From JAGVIE01 sp964520905 (GTDB lineage Bacteria > Bacteroidota > Ignavibacteria > UBA10030 > SZUA-254): a DNA stretch of 64,000 nt. This document shows positions 25,821 to 34,734 of the stretch, piece after piece (position 1 is the first letter of the stretch; each line of letters starts with the position of its first letter). The notes under the pieces were generated by a model. The model saw nothing but the letters and a program-made list of their open reading frames with translations. It did no database searches and had not been told where the DNA came from. The stretch covers positions 62,001-126,000 of the forward strand of contig CAZFQL010000005.1 in NCBI GenBank assembly GCA_964520905.1, in the 5' to 3' direction. The translations under genes and the position numbers were made by a program.

Positions 25821-27068
25821 TCACCATCTTCTCGGCACATTCTTTACTGTGCGAACAGTATCGCGAGCAATCAACAATTCTTCGTTTGTCGGGATTACGA
25901 ATGCCTTCAAACTTGAATCACCGGTGCTGATTTCACCTTCTTTGCCGCTCGTTATCTTTGAATTCAGTTTCTTGTCGATTGTCAGTCCCATACATTGTAA
26001 TCCTTTACAAATACGTTCCCTGATGATCGGACTGTTTTCACCGATACCTCCGGTGAAGACGATCGCTTCTGCACCGCCCATCTCGGCTATGTATGCACCG
26101 ATATACTTCTTGGCGCGGTTGCAGAAGATGTCGATGGCAAGTCGGGCGCGTCGGTCATCCTTTTCTTTTTCCTCAGCGAGCAGTTCACGCATATCGTTAG
26201 TCAAACCAGAGATGCCGAGCAAACCTGACTGTTTGTTGAACATGGTATCGATTTCTCGAACACTCATTCCTTCCTTATTACGAATGAATTCGATAATCGA
26301 AGGGTCCATATCGCCGCCGCGAGTTCCCATAACCAAACCTTCAAGCGGAGTGAAACCCATCGATGTATCCAATGACTCACCATTTTTAATCGCACAAGCC
26401 GAACAACCGTTACCAAGATGGAGTGTAATTATATTCACCTGTTCACGATTAATACCAACGAGCTGACGATAACGATATGCAAGATAACGATGTGAAGTAC
26501 CATGAAAGCCGTAACGCCGGATGCGATGCCGGCGATAGAGCTGATAAGGGATTGCATAAAGGTATGATGTCTCTGGCATTGTTGAGTGAAATGATGTATC
26601 AAACACTGCAACCTGCGGAACGCCGGGACCTAAAAGCTCGCGAGCTGCCATTATGCCTTTTAGATTCGCCGGGTTGTGCAGCGGAGCAAGCTCGATGCTG
26701 TCTTCTATCTGCGCAATTATTTCATCGGTGATGAGAGCCGACATAGTAAATTTTTCACCGCCGTGCACAACCCGATGTCCTACTGCGTGGATGTCTGCCA
26801 AAGAATTAATATTTGCGATTTTTGACTCAGGAGAAATAATCCACCGCAAAATATAATCGATGGCATTCTTATGGTCTTTAATGGGTTCTGCTTTTCGGAT
26901 CTTGGGCTGTCCCTCTGCTTGCAAGGTAATAAGTGCCTGACCGATTACCCGCTCGATGAGTCCGCCAGCCAAGCGTTTATCTTCGTTTCTTTCGATGGTA
27001 GCAATATCCGTTTCGATAAGTTGGAATTTTACAGATGAAGAGCCGCAATTTAAAACCAGTATGTTCAT
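25821..27068 (-). CDS. ackA: Acetate kinase
   Basis: The 415-aa enzyme interconverts acetate + ATP and acetyl phosphate. Family signatures are clear: LVLNCGSSSVKFQL at the N-terminus, RRYGFHGTSHRYLAYRY near residue 185, LGNGCSACAI, MGTRGGDMDPSI and FTGGIGENSPIIRERIC. It is the only minus-strand housekeeping gene in the central region and converges with rluB, with a 30-bp gap and no obvious terminator. No pta gene is adjacent. Confidence 0.97.
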   Translation of the reverse strand: MNILVLNCGSSSVKFQLIETDIATIERNEDKRLAGGLIERVIGQALITLQAEGQPKIRKAEPIKDHKNAIDYILRWIISPESKIANINSLADIHAVGHRVVHGGEKFTMSALITDEIIAQIEDSIELAPLHNPANLKGIMAARELLGPGVPQVAVFDTSFHSTMPETSYLYAIPYQLYRRHRIRRYGFHGTSHRYLAYRYRQLVGINREQVNIITLHLGNGCSACAIKNGESLDTSMGFTPLEGLVMGTRGGDMDPSIIEFIRNKEGMSVREIDTMFNKQSGLLGISGLTNDMRELLAEEKEKDDRRARLAIDIFCNRAKKYIGAYIAEMGGAEAIVFTGGIGENSPIIRERICKGLQCMGLTIDKKLNSKITSGKEGEISTGDSSLKAFVIPTNEELLIARDTVRTVKNVPRRW

Positions 27069-27166
27069 AATCGAATAGTAAAATAGTGGAGTATAAGAGT
27101 TGTTAATCTGAAATTAACGATAATTTTCTCGTGCGTAAGATACAAAATTTTTTGAAAGTATGCGAT

Positions 27167-27194
27167 TTGAATATACTGATAGAGTTCGTATATT
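27167..27194 (+). promoter_or_regulatory. Promoter of the pspC-like gene
   Basis: TTGAAT (27167-27172), 16 nt, TATATT (27189-27194). The predicted start near 27201 supports the ATG at 27221 and excludes the longer frame opening at 27131, whose GTG lies upstream of the promoter. Confidence 0.65.
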
Positions 27195-27220
27195 ATTGTG
27201 ACAAATCTTACAGGATAATC

Positions 27221-27439
27221 ATGACGAAACTTTATCGTTCTACAGTTAATAAAAAAATTGCCGGTGTTTGCGGCGGCATCGGAGAGATGATGGATGCCGA
27301 TCCGACTATCGTCCGTCTTGTCGTTGTAATTCTTGCATTAGTGACAGGATTTTTCCCGCTTTTCATCGGGTATCTAATTGCATGGTGGATCGTTCCCGAA
27401 AGCATACAAAACCATTCCGATTCACGGAGAGCGACGTAA
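27221..27439 (+). CDS. PspC-domain protein
   Basis: The start at 27221 is preferred (AGGA 6 nt upstream, promoter at 27167-27194, PspC homology from the first residues). The 72-aa product is essentially one PspC domain: KLYRSTVNKKIAGVCGGIGEMM, then a hydrophobic segment (LVVVILALVTGFFPLFIGYLIAWWIVPE). PspC proteins are inner-membrane parts of envelope-stress responses. No other psp gene is present. A 46-aa hydrophobic peptide gene follows 6 bp later. Confidence 0.88.
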   Translation: MTKLYRSTVNKKIAGVCGGIGEMMDADPTIVRLVVVILALVTGFFPLFIGYLIAWWIVPESIQNHSDSRRAT

Positions 27440-27445
27440 CATCCC

Positions 27446-27586
27446 ATGATGTTCATCTTGAAGCTACTCACGTTCCCGATCTGGTTTCCATTCAAGATTC
27501 TTTGGTTCATTTCAAAGATGCTGGCTTTCGTTTTTCTCGTCATAATTATTGCTATTCTAATTTATATTCTAATTCAAGTTCTCTGA
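27446..27586 (+). CDS. 46-aa hydrophobic membrane peptide
   Basis: An ATG frame of 47 codons begins 6 bp after the pspC-like stop. The product (MMFILKLLTFPIWFPFKIL, then WFISKMLAFVFLVIIIAIL, ending IYILIQVL) is almost wholly hydrophobic with a few Lys, consistent with one or two membrane helices. A purine-rich GGAGAG lies about 14 nt upstream, which is far for a ribosome binding site, so coupling to pspC translation is more likely. It could be a small Psp-like membrane partner. Reality as a gene is likely but unproven. Confidence 0.55.
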   Translation: MMFILKLLTFPIWFPFKILWFISKMLAFVFLVIIIAILIYILIQVL

Positions 27587-27630
27587 TCGGCAGTGTTCAA
27601 TCTATCTAAAATAATATTTAGGAGATCTAA

Positions 27631-29073
27631 GTGAAACTCAAAATATATTCCATACCGATATACTCTTTACTCGTCTACATATTACTCAATTGCACACAAC
27701 TTGTTTACTCTCAATCTTTCGAAGAGTATTTTGTAGATAATACCATGCGCGTCGATTATTATCACACCGGCACGAAAGGTTCGGAAACTATAAGTCTCGA
27801 TAAAGTGTACGAGGAGGGAAGATGGTCTGGTAGCACAGCGAATCTTATCGACATATTGAATATGGGGGAATACCTGGTTAGAGTATATGATATGTCGTCG
27901 ACAACATTGATTTTCTCGCGCGGTTATTCATCGATGTTCCAGGAGTGGCAAACAACAGATGAAGCGCTGGCAGGAATTTATCGTACGTTCCATGAAACTG
28001 TAAGATTACCTTTCCCTAAAAATAAAATTCAGATTGTTATTTGCAAGCGTGACAAGAAGATGGGATTCCACGAGATGTTTTCAACCCTCATTGATCCTAA
28101 CGATCCGACGCAAATTAACCGCGAGAAAAAACCGATGGGTTTTAAGATTACACCAATAATGGAGAACGGAAAACCACACGACAAAGTCGATATCGTGATT
28201 ATAGGCGACGGATACCGGAAAGAAGACATGGAGAAATTCAGGAAGGATGCAAAGCATTTCAATGAAGTAATGTTCTTTACCAGTCCCTTCAAAGAACGGA
28301 AGAATGATTTCAATGTCCGAATGATTGAAGTGATCTCCCAAGATTCCGGGATCGATAAGCCCGACAAAAATATCTGGAAGAATACTGCCTTGGGGACAAT
28401 GTACAACACATTCGGTTCTGCCCGTTACGTTCTTACGGATGAAAACAAAACCATGCGCGATATTTGCGGAAACGCGCCTTATGATTTCATCACAATTCTT
28501 GTTAACGACAATCGATACGGCGGCGGCGGCATTTACAATCTTTACACGACCACGTACACTCGCGGCGATGCAATTGGTCAGGATTGGCAAATGGATTATG
28601 TGTATGTGCATGAATTCGGCCATAGCTTCGGCGGACTTGGCGATGAGTATTATAATTCTCAGGTCTCATATAACGACATGTACCAGAAAGGTATTGAACC
28701 GTGGGAACCGAATCTGACAGCATTGACGGATAAGAATAATCTGAAGTGGAAAAATTTGATTGAAGAAGGTACCCCATTACCCACACCGTGGGAAAAATCG
28801 CAATACGATAGTCTCGGTCGGTTGCGCACTAAACTCGATCGCCTCGCCCCCGATTACTACGAAAAGCGAAAACCATTATACGATGCCGAACAAAATATTT
28901 TGAAGACAACTAAATATGCGGGCAAGGTCGGCGCGTTCGAAGGAGCCGGTTATTCTTCCGAAGGCATTTATCGACCCTCAATAGATTGCAGGATGTTCTC
29001 ACTAAGCTTAGTTAGTTTTGATCCGGTATGTTCTGCTGCGATAAATAGAGTGATTGATTTTTATTCGAAATAA
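27631..29073 (+). CDS. Secreted M64-family (IgA peptidase-like) metallopeptidase
   Basis: The 480-aa protein has a signal peptide (to about residue 27, YSQ) and a catalytic region with HEFGHSFGGLGDEY (about residues 327-340), the extended zinc motif of M64. Upstream, KVDIVIIGDGY and PYDFITILVNDNRYGGGG are typical of the family. An N-terminal beta domain (about residues 30-170) precedes it. Start is GTG with AGGAGATCTAA upstream. Secreted and probably proteolytic; true IgA cleavage is not implied. Confidence 0.92.
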   Translation: MKLKIYSIPIYSLLVYILLNCTQLVYSQSFEEYFVDNTMRVDYYHTGTKGSETISLDKVYEEGRWSGSTANLIDILNMGEYLVRVYDMSSTTLIFSRGYSSMFQEWQTTDEALAGIYRTFHETVRLPFPKNKIQIVICKRDKKMGFHEMFSTLIDPNDPTQINREKKPMGFKITPIMENGKPHDKVDIVIIGDGYRKEDMEKFRKDAKHFNEVMFFTSPFKERKNDFNVRMIEVISQDSGIDKPDKNIWKNTALGTMYNTFGSARYVLTDENKTMRDICGNAPYDFITILVNDNRYGGGGIYNLYTTTYTRGDAIGQDWQMDYVYVHEFGHSFGGLGDEYYNSQVSYNDMYQKGIEPWEPNLTALTDKNNLKWKNLIEEGTPLPTPWEKSQYDSLGRLRTKLDRLAPDYYEKRKPLYDAEQNILKTTKYAGKVGAFEGAGYSSEGIYRPSIDCRMFSLSLVSFDPVCSAAINRVIDFYSK

Positions 29074-29077
29074 CTAT

Positions 29078-29174
29078 GGGCAGTCCTAAATTTATGTTAT
29101 TTAAAAATATAAACGCAGAGAACGCAAAGAATTCGCAGAGTTCGCAAAACGTTTTTGAATTTTTAGAACTGCCC
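29078..29174. repeat. 97-bp palindrome-ended repeat between M64 and M14 genes
   Basis: The ends GGGCAGTCCTAAA (29078-29090) and TTTAGAACTGCCC (29162-29174) are inverted repeats matching at 12 of 13 positions. The interior contains the purine-rich pattern ACGCAGAGAACGCAAAG and CGCAGAGTTCGCAAA, which I have seen as dispersed repeats in Bacteroidota-type genomes. It fills almost the whole gap and ends 2 bp before the next start codon. Confidence 0.7.
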
Positions 29175-29176
29175 TT

Positions 29177-30955
29177 ATGAAAATATTTTTCAGTATCATC
29201 TCAGCGCTAATTATTCTATCCGTTGCTCAATCGCAATCGGTTCCGGAGAATTGGCTCACATATTATGAGCAGAGCGGATTCAAGAAAACGCCCCGGTATG
29301 ATGAGACTATCCAATTTTGCCGTAGATTGGAGAAAGCATCTCGATGGATAAAAGTAATAACCTTCGGGAAAAGCCCAGAAGGGAGAGATATTATTCTTGT
29401 TGTAGCTTCAAATGATGGAATCTTCGATCCGAAGAAAGCGCATAATACGGGGAAAGCAATTGTTTTAGTTCAGAACGGAATTCATGCAGGCGAGATCGAC
29501 GGCAAGGATGCATGCCTGATGTTGTTACGCGATATTGCAATCACTAAAACTAAAGAATCGTTGCTCGATCATGCGATTCTACTTGTCATTCCAATCTATA
29601 ATGTTGACGGGCACGAACGATTCGGACCGTACAACCGCATCAACCAAAATGGTCCGGAAGAAATGGGATGGCGGGTCACAGGGCAGAATCTCAACCTTAA
29701 TCGCGATTACATGAAAGCCGATGCACCCGAAACCCAGGCATGGCTTCAAATGTTCAACAGATGGTTGCCGGATATGTTTCTCGATGCCCATGTAACCGAT
29801 GGAGCAGACTATCAACACATTGTAACGGTCGGGATTGAGAAGCACCAAAATATTTCGGAGCCGATCCGGTCATGGGTGCTGGATAAATTCGTCCCAATGA
29901 TTTCATCATTAAAAACAAACGGTGTACCGGTTGCCCCGTACATATCATTGCGTGATCACGAGGATCCATTAAAAGGAAACCAGAGCGGCGTTGCGCCACC
30001 AAGACTATCGACTCCTTATGCCGCAATACAAAATCGATCGGCACTGCTCATCGAAACACACATGATGAAAGATTATAAGTCGCGCGTAGAAGGAACGTAT
30101 CAAACTATCGTGGCTGTAATGGAATTGGTGAACAGAGAATACAAATCACTTCGTAATGCAGTATTACAAACGGATGAGCGGACGATAAAGAATATCGAAA
30201 ATCCATTTCCCATTCGGTTTGAGACAACGGAAAACCCAAGCGGAACATTTCATTACTTGGGATTCAAGCAAAAGAACGAGCATAGTGATATCTCAGGCGG
30301 CACCCGTGTTATCTATACGAAGGAACCGTTCGAAGCGGATATACCGATGTACGATAGCGTGATAGTTTCAAAATTCATTGAACTGCCTGCGGCATATCTT
30401 ATTCCTCCCCCGTGGCAGGAAGTAATAAAAAGATTGAAACTGCATGGAGTAAAAATCGAGCGGCTCAAAGAACCGGCTACTATCGAGGTTGAAATGTATC
30501 GCTTCTCGAACGCAAAGTGGCAGCAGACTCCGTACGAGGGAAGACATTCCGTTACCTACTCGGTTGATAAAATAAAAATGGAAAGAACTTTCCCTTCAGG
30601 TACGGCTCTGGTTCGATTGAATCAAAGAACTGCACGCGTTGCGATCAATGCGCTCGAGCCGGAAGCACCGGATGCTTTTGTTGCGTGGGGTTTCTTCGAT
30701 ACAGTTTTTGAGCAGAAGGAATACACCGAAGATTACGTCATGGAACCACTCGCCGCAGAGATGCTGGCGAAAGATTCATCGTTAAAACGAGAATTTGAAT
30801 CCAGACTTATAGCAGATACAGCCTTCGCGAAAAGTCCGTTCGCGAGGTTGAATTTCTTCTATCAACATTCACCGTACTGGGATCAGAATGTCAATCTTTA
30901 TCCGGTAGCCAGAGTAGTGAAGGATATTAAATTTGTTACAGAAAGGGATGAATGA
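29177..30955 (+). CDS. Secreted M14-family zinc carboxypeptidase
   Basis: The 592-aa protein has a signal peptide (about residues 1-20). The M14 zinc site starts with HAGEIDGKDA (His and Glu ligands, about residues 103-106), followed by the substrate-binding NLNRDYMKADAPE and the third ligand His in LDAHVTDGADY. The C-terminal half (about 330-590) is an additional domain seen in secreted bacterial M14 peptidases. The ATG lies directly after a 97-bp repeat and has no ribosome binding site, so its leader may have been altered by the repeat. Confidence 0.92.
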   Translation: MKIFFSIISALIILSVAQSQSVPENWLTYYEQSGFKKTPRYDETIQFCRRLEKASRWIKVITFGKSPEGRDIILVVASNDGIFDPKKAHNTGKAIVLVQNGIHAGEIDGKDACLMLLRDIAITKTKESLLDHAILLVIPIYNVDGHERFGPYNRINQNGPEEMGWRVTGQNLNLNRDYMKADAPETQAWLQMFNRWLPDMFLDAHVTDGADYQHIVTVGIEKHQNISEPIRSWVLDKFVPMISSLKTNGVPVAPYISLRDHEDPLKGNQSGVAPPRLSTPYAAIQNRSALLIETHMMKDYKSRVEGTYQTIVAVMELVNREYKSLRNAVLQTDERTIKNIENPFPIRFETTENPSGTFHYLGFKQKNEHSDISGGTRVIYTKEPFEADIPMYDSVIVSKFIELPAAYLIPPPWQEVIKRLKLHGVKIERLKEPATIEVEMYRFSNAKWQQTPYEGRHSVTYSVDKIKMERTFPSGTALVRLNQRTARVAINALEPEAPDAFVAWGFFDTVFEQKEYTEDYVMEPLAAEMLAKDSSLKREFESRLIADTAFAKSPFARLNFFYQHSPYWDQNVNLYPVARVVKDIKFVTERDE

Positions 30956-31014
30956 TTTAATCTTTCTTCCCTATTTGTTGTTTTCCCCATAGAAATTTAT
31001 TCAGGATTTATCAG

Positions 31015-33114
31015 ATGAGAATTATTAAGACTTTATTATTAATTGCAGTACTACCATTCGTCAGTCTTTCACAAGACATCCAATGGAAGGAACTCAATGG
31101 CTTGCCTGCATGCTATTTATTACGTGAAGGCGCCAATGGAAAATTGTATGCCGTAAACGATTATTCTATCTATTCTTCCACTAATAATGGATTAAGCTGG
31201 TATAAAGCTTCCAGTCCAGCAGCTCAAACATGGGAACTAGCTACTCACAACGAAATAGGTATACTGCGAGTGTACGTCAGCGCAAATTTTTATAATCAAG
31301 CTTATCTAACAACTGACAATGGGGTAACATGGAATAGGATATACGCCGCCCGAGGTGGATACGGAAATTATACGATTTCAGACGAGGGAATTATTTACGG
31401 ACTTGCTGAAATAGCCGATCAAGGATATAAACTTGTCCGATATGGAGTTACGAGATGGGATACACTCGGGGTTTTAATCCCGCGCGTTGCTACAAGCTTC
31501 AACTGGGCGCTGATCGATCATTCGAACACTTTTGTGGTTGATGGTGGTTTTGGATATGGAGGGATACTGACATCAAATGATTTTGGAGCAACATGGCTTT
31601 CAAAGTTTGAAGGACAAACTGTAAATGCTGCTTGTATCACTCCGGGGAATGCTATAATTATAGGGATAAGTCAATCGTCTAAAGAGGATCTTGATGGAGG
31701 AGTATACACTTCAACCGATCATGGAAGTTCTTGGGTGGATATTGGTTTGAAAGATAAAAGAATTAATTCAGTCACTGCTGATAGTGCAGGTAATATTTTT
31801 GCCGCAACGAACGTTGGAATTTATGGTTATCGGTCGGCGTCACGGTCGTGGGAATATCTCGGTCCTTCGGAAACTGAACTGGTTGATATACTCGCGGCGC
31901 GGTCCGGCTCTGTTTTCTCTGTGTCGTTTAATTACGGATATCCAAGTGATCAGGGAGTTTTATATCGTTCAGTTGATAAAGGCGGGTTTTGGTCGCCTTC
32001 AAGCGCTAAAGCATTTGCGATCTTTTCGCTTATAACTTCGCCATCAGGGAATATCCTTGCAGGTACATTAGGCGATCGAATTATTATGTCAATGAATGGG
32101 GGCGCATCGTGGGTGCAATTGCCGCCCGGAAGTATTGCCGGTTACATTTACTCTTTTGCGCTTGATGGCTCCACGATCTATGCCGCTACCGATGAAGGAT
32201 TGTTTTCTTCGACAGATGATGGCGTAAGCTGGAAAAACCTGACAGACCGTGCATTTAGCGGCTCGGCTTATTCCGTTGCAGTTCAAAACGATGGCAGGAT
32301 CATAATCGGAACTAATTTCGGTATTTACACCTCAACAGATAATGGAAATAGTTGGACACTATCGGGATTAAATTCATCTAAGGTACTGTTCCTCGCCAAC
32401 AACAAGTCGGACATCGTTTATGCCGCAACCGATAATAGTGGTATGCTTTCTTCTACCGATAATGGTAATACCTGGCATACACTCGGACTGATAAGAGATG
32501 ATATCCAAACAATCGCAGTGAATGATGTCGGCGATGTTTTCGTCGGTGTTTACGGCGGTGTCCTCAGGTCGACAAATAATGGTGCGAGCTGGACACAGTC
32601 TGTATTTACCAATACTTATGTTTACACTATCGGTTTCAACGGTTTGCAGGATGTATATGCGGGGACTTATAACGGCTTGTTCAGAATGCGCTACGGACAA
32701 AGCTGGACGAAGATAGGTTTTACCGGTCAAACGGTTTTAGCGCTCGCATTCGATAACAGCCATAATCTACTCGCCGGATTATATCAGGGTGGTATTTATA
32801 TGAGTACACAACCTGTAACAACGGTAGAGTTACTTTCTGATGAAATGCCGGCATTAACCCGGCTCGAGCAGAATTATCCCAATCCGTTCAATCCGACAAC
32901 GAATTTTAAATTACAAATTGCAAGTCTTGAATTTGTTTCATTGAAAGTCTACGATATTCTTGGAAGAGAAGTCGCAACATTGTTGGAGGAAATTAAACAA
33001 CCGGGTTTATATGAGGTTATCTGGGATGCAAGCGGTTTTGCAAGTGGTGTTTATTATTATAAACTAAGAGCAGGTTCTTCGGAGGATGTTAAGAAAATGC
33101 TCTTTGTTAGGTAA
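31015..33114 (+). CDS. T9SS-secreted propeller-type protein
   Basis: The 699-aa protein has a signal peptide (MRIIKTLLLIAVLPFVSLSQ) and about 12 propeller-type repeats over residues 25-600 with the pattern IYAATDxGxxSSTDDGxSW (for example GLFSSTDDGVSWKNLTD and GIYTSTDNGNSWTLSG). It ends in a complete T9SS sorting domain (NYPNPFNPTTNFKLQI to KKMLFVR). It is the longer relative of the protein encoded at 20295 but lacks its choice-of-anchor domains. Probably surface-exposed; ligand unknown. Confidence 0.9.
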   Translation: MRIIKTLLLIAVLPFVSLSQDIQWKELNGLPACYLLREGANGKLYAVNDYSIYSSTNNGLSWYKASSPAAQTWELATHNEIGILRVYVSANFYNQAYLTTDNGVTWNRIYAARGGYGNYTISDEGIIYGLAEIADQGYKLVRYGVTRWDTLGVLIPRVATSFNWALIDHSNTFVVDGGFGYGGILTSNDFGATWLSKFEGQTVNAACITPGNAIIIGISQSSKEDLDGGVYTSTDHGSSWVDIGLKDKRINSVTADSAGNIFAATNVGIYGYRSASRSWEYLGPSETELVDILAARSGSVFSVSFNYGYPSDQGVLYRSVDKGGFWSPSSAKAFAIFSLITSPSGNILAGTLGDRIIMSMNGGASWVQLPPGSIAGYIYSFALDGSTIYAATDEGLFSSTDDGVSWKNLTDRAFSGSAYSVAVQNDGRIIIGTNFGIYTSTDNGNSWTLSGLNSSKVLFLANNKSDIVYAATDNSGMLSSTDNGNTWHTLGLIRDDIQTIAVNDVGDVFVGVYGGVLRSTNNGASWTQSVFTNTYVYTIGFNGLQDVYAGTYNGLFRMRYGQSWTKIGFTGQTVLALAFDNSHNLLAGLYQGGIYMSTQPVTTVELLSDEMPALTRLEQNYPNPFNPTTNFKLQIASLEFVSLKVYDILGREVATLLEEIKQPGLYEVIWDASGFASGVYYYKLRAGSSEDVKKMLFVR

Positions 33115-33164
33115 ATGAAATTTCCCACAAATTTCTTGATTTTTACACTCATTTTTGCTATCAT

Positions 33165-33194
33165 TTGATACCAAACATATTCCACCTATATAAC
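33165..33194 (+). promoter_or_regulatory. Promoter implying near-leaderless lysS mRNA
   Basis: TTGATA (33165-33170), 18 nt, TATAAC (33189-33194). The expected start, about 7 nt after the -10, coincides with the ATG at 33200, and no ribosome binding site is present in that gap. Confidence 0.5.
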
Positions 33195-33199
33195 ATACG

Positions 33200-34732
33200 A
33201 TGGATAATAACCCTCAGTCTGCACCTGAAAAGACTCATCTCGAAGAACTGAATGAGTTAATGATACGAAGAAGGCAAGAACTTGATGAACTCATCAAGCA
33301 TGGCATCAATCCGTACCCATACCTTTTTTCTCAGACGAATTATTCCGGAGAGATTCTCAGTAGCTTTAAAGATGATGGACAGCAGGTCAACGTTTCAATT
33401 GCCGGCAGGATAATGTCGATTCGCCGGATGGGTAAGGCATCGTTTTGTCACATTCAGGATTCACAAGGCAAGATTCAAGTCTATCTTAAAAAAGACGAAA
33501 TCGGCGAGATGTATGATATTTTCAAATTGCTCGATATCGGCGATATAATTGGCGTGGAAGGATTTATTTTCAGGACGAAGATGGGGGAGGTATCAATTCA
33601 TGCTCGCAGGTTCGAAGTCCTTTCTAAATCTCTTCGACCTCTGCCTATAGTGAAAGAAAAGGTTGATGAAAAAGGGAACAAAATCGTTTACGACCCATTT
33701 TCAGATAAAGAGCTTCGTTACCGCCAGCGCTATGTCGATTTAGTGGTCAACCCCGGTGTTAAAGAAGTCTTCATAAAACGCGCGAAGATACTGCGAATGA
33801 TCCGGAAATATTTTGACGAGCGGGGTTACATCGAAGTTGAAACGCCAATTCTTCAACCGATCTATGGCGGTGCGTTCGCGCGTCCATTCATAACGCATCA
33901 TAATGCGCTTGATGTCGATCTCTACCTTAGAATTGCCGATGAGTTATATCTGAAGCGCTTAATCGTAGGCGGGTTCGACGGTGTGTACGAGTTTGCTAAA
34001 GATTTTCGTAATGAAGGAATGGATCGCTCGCATAATCCGGAATTCACAATGCTCGAGCTGTACGTCGCATATAAAGATTATGTATGGATGATGAATCTCG
34101 TCGAGGAGATGGTCTCTACGATAGCGAAAGAAATTGTTGGCGCAACCAAGTTCAAAGTCGGCGACAATGAAATCGATTTTACCTCTCCATGGAAACGTAT
34201 TTCGATGTTCGATGCAATCATGGAATATACAGGCAAGCAGTTGAAAGGGAAATCGGAACAAGAACTTCGAATGATTGCAAAAGAACTCAAAATCGAAATC
34301 GAGCCTGGAGCAGATAGTACGACGATCATCGATGAAATATTCGGTGAGTTTGTAGAACCGAAACTGATACAGCCAACTTTCATAACAGATTATCCGGTAG
34401 AGATGTCGCCGCTGGCAAAAAAACACCGCAGTGAACCGGGCTTCGTCGAGCGGTTTGAAGTGATCGTAAACGGACATGAGTTATGCAATGCATTTAGTGA
34501 GCTAAACGATCCACTCGATCAGCGTCAGCGTTTCGAGGAGCAGATGAAATTGCGCGCGCGTGGAAACGAAGAGGCGCAAGTTCTGGATGAAGATTACCTT
34601 CGCGCACTGGAATATGGAATGCCTCCGACTGCCGGTCTCGGCATCGGTATCGACCGTTTAACTATGCTGCTCACGAATCAGGATTCAATCCGCGATGTTA
34701 TATTCTTCCCTCAAATGAAACCCGAACACTGA
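33200..34732 (+). CDS. lysS: Lysine--tRNA ligase (class II)
   Basis: The 510-aa enzyme has an N-terminal OB anticodon-binding domain (VSIAGRIMSIRRMGKASFCHIQD, about residues 70-165) and a class II catalytic core: motif 1 around IRKYFDERGYIEVETPIL, motif 2 (DFRNEGMDRSHNPEFTMLE) and motif 3 (GLGIGIDRLTMLLTN). Length is normal. The upstream promoter suggests a leaderless transcript. A TonB-dependent receptor gene begins 2 bp after the stop and may be read through from here. Confidence 0.97.
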   Translation: MDNNPQSAPEKTHLEELNELMIRRRQELDELIKHGINPYPYLFSQTNYSGEILSSFKDDGQQVNVSIAGRIMSIRRMGKASFCHIQDSQGKIQVYLKKDEIGEMYDIFKLLDIGDIIGVEGFIFRTKMGEVSIHARRFEVLSKSLRPLPIVKEKVDEKGNKIVYDPFSDKELRYRQRYVDLVVNPGVKEVFIKRAKILRMIRKYFDERGYIEVETPILQPIYGGAFARPFITHHNALDVDLYLRIADELYLKRLIVGGFDGVYEFAKDFRNEGMDRSHNPEFTMLELYVAYKDYVWMMNLVEEMVSTIAKEIVGATKFKVGDNEIDFTSPWKRISMFDAIMEYTGKQLKGKSEQELRMIAKELKIEIEPGADSTTIIDEIFGEFVEPKLIQPTFITDYPVEMSPLAKKHRSEPGFVERFEVIVNGHELCNAFSELNDPLDQRQRFEEQMKLRARGNEEAQVLDEDYLRALEYGMPPTAGLGIGIDRLTMLLTNQDSIRDVIFFPQMKPEH

Positions 34733-34734
34733 TT

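Noticed and set aside
27131..27220. Longer N-terminus for the PspC-like protein
   Set aside because: A promoter at 27167-27194 lies downstream of that start, and PspC similarity begins at 27221 after an AGGA site.
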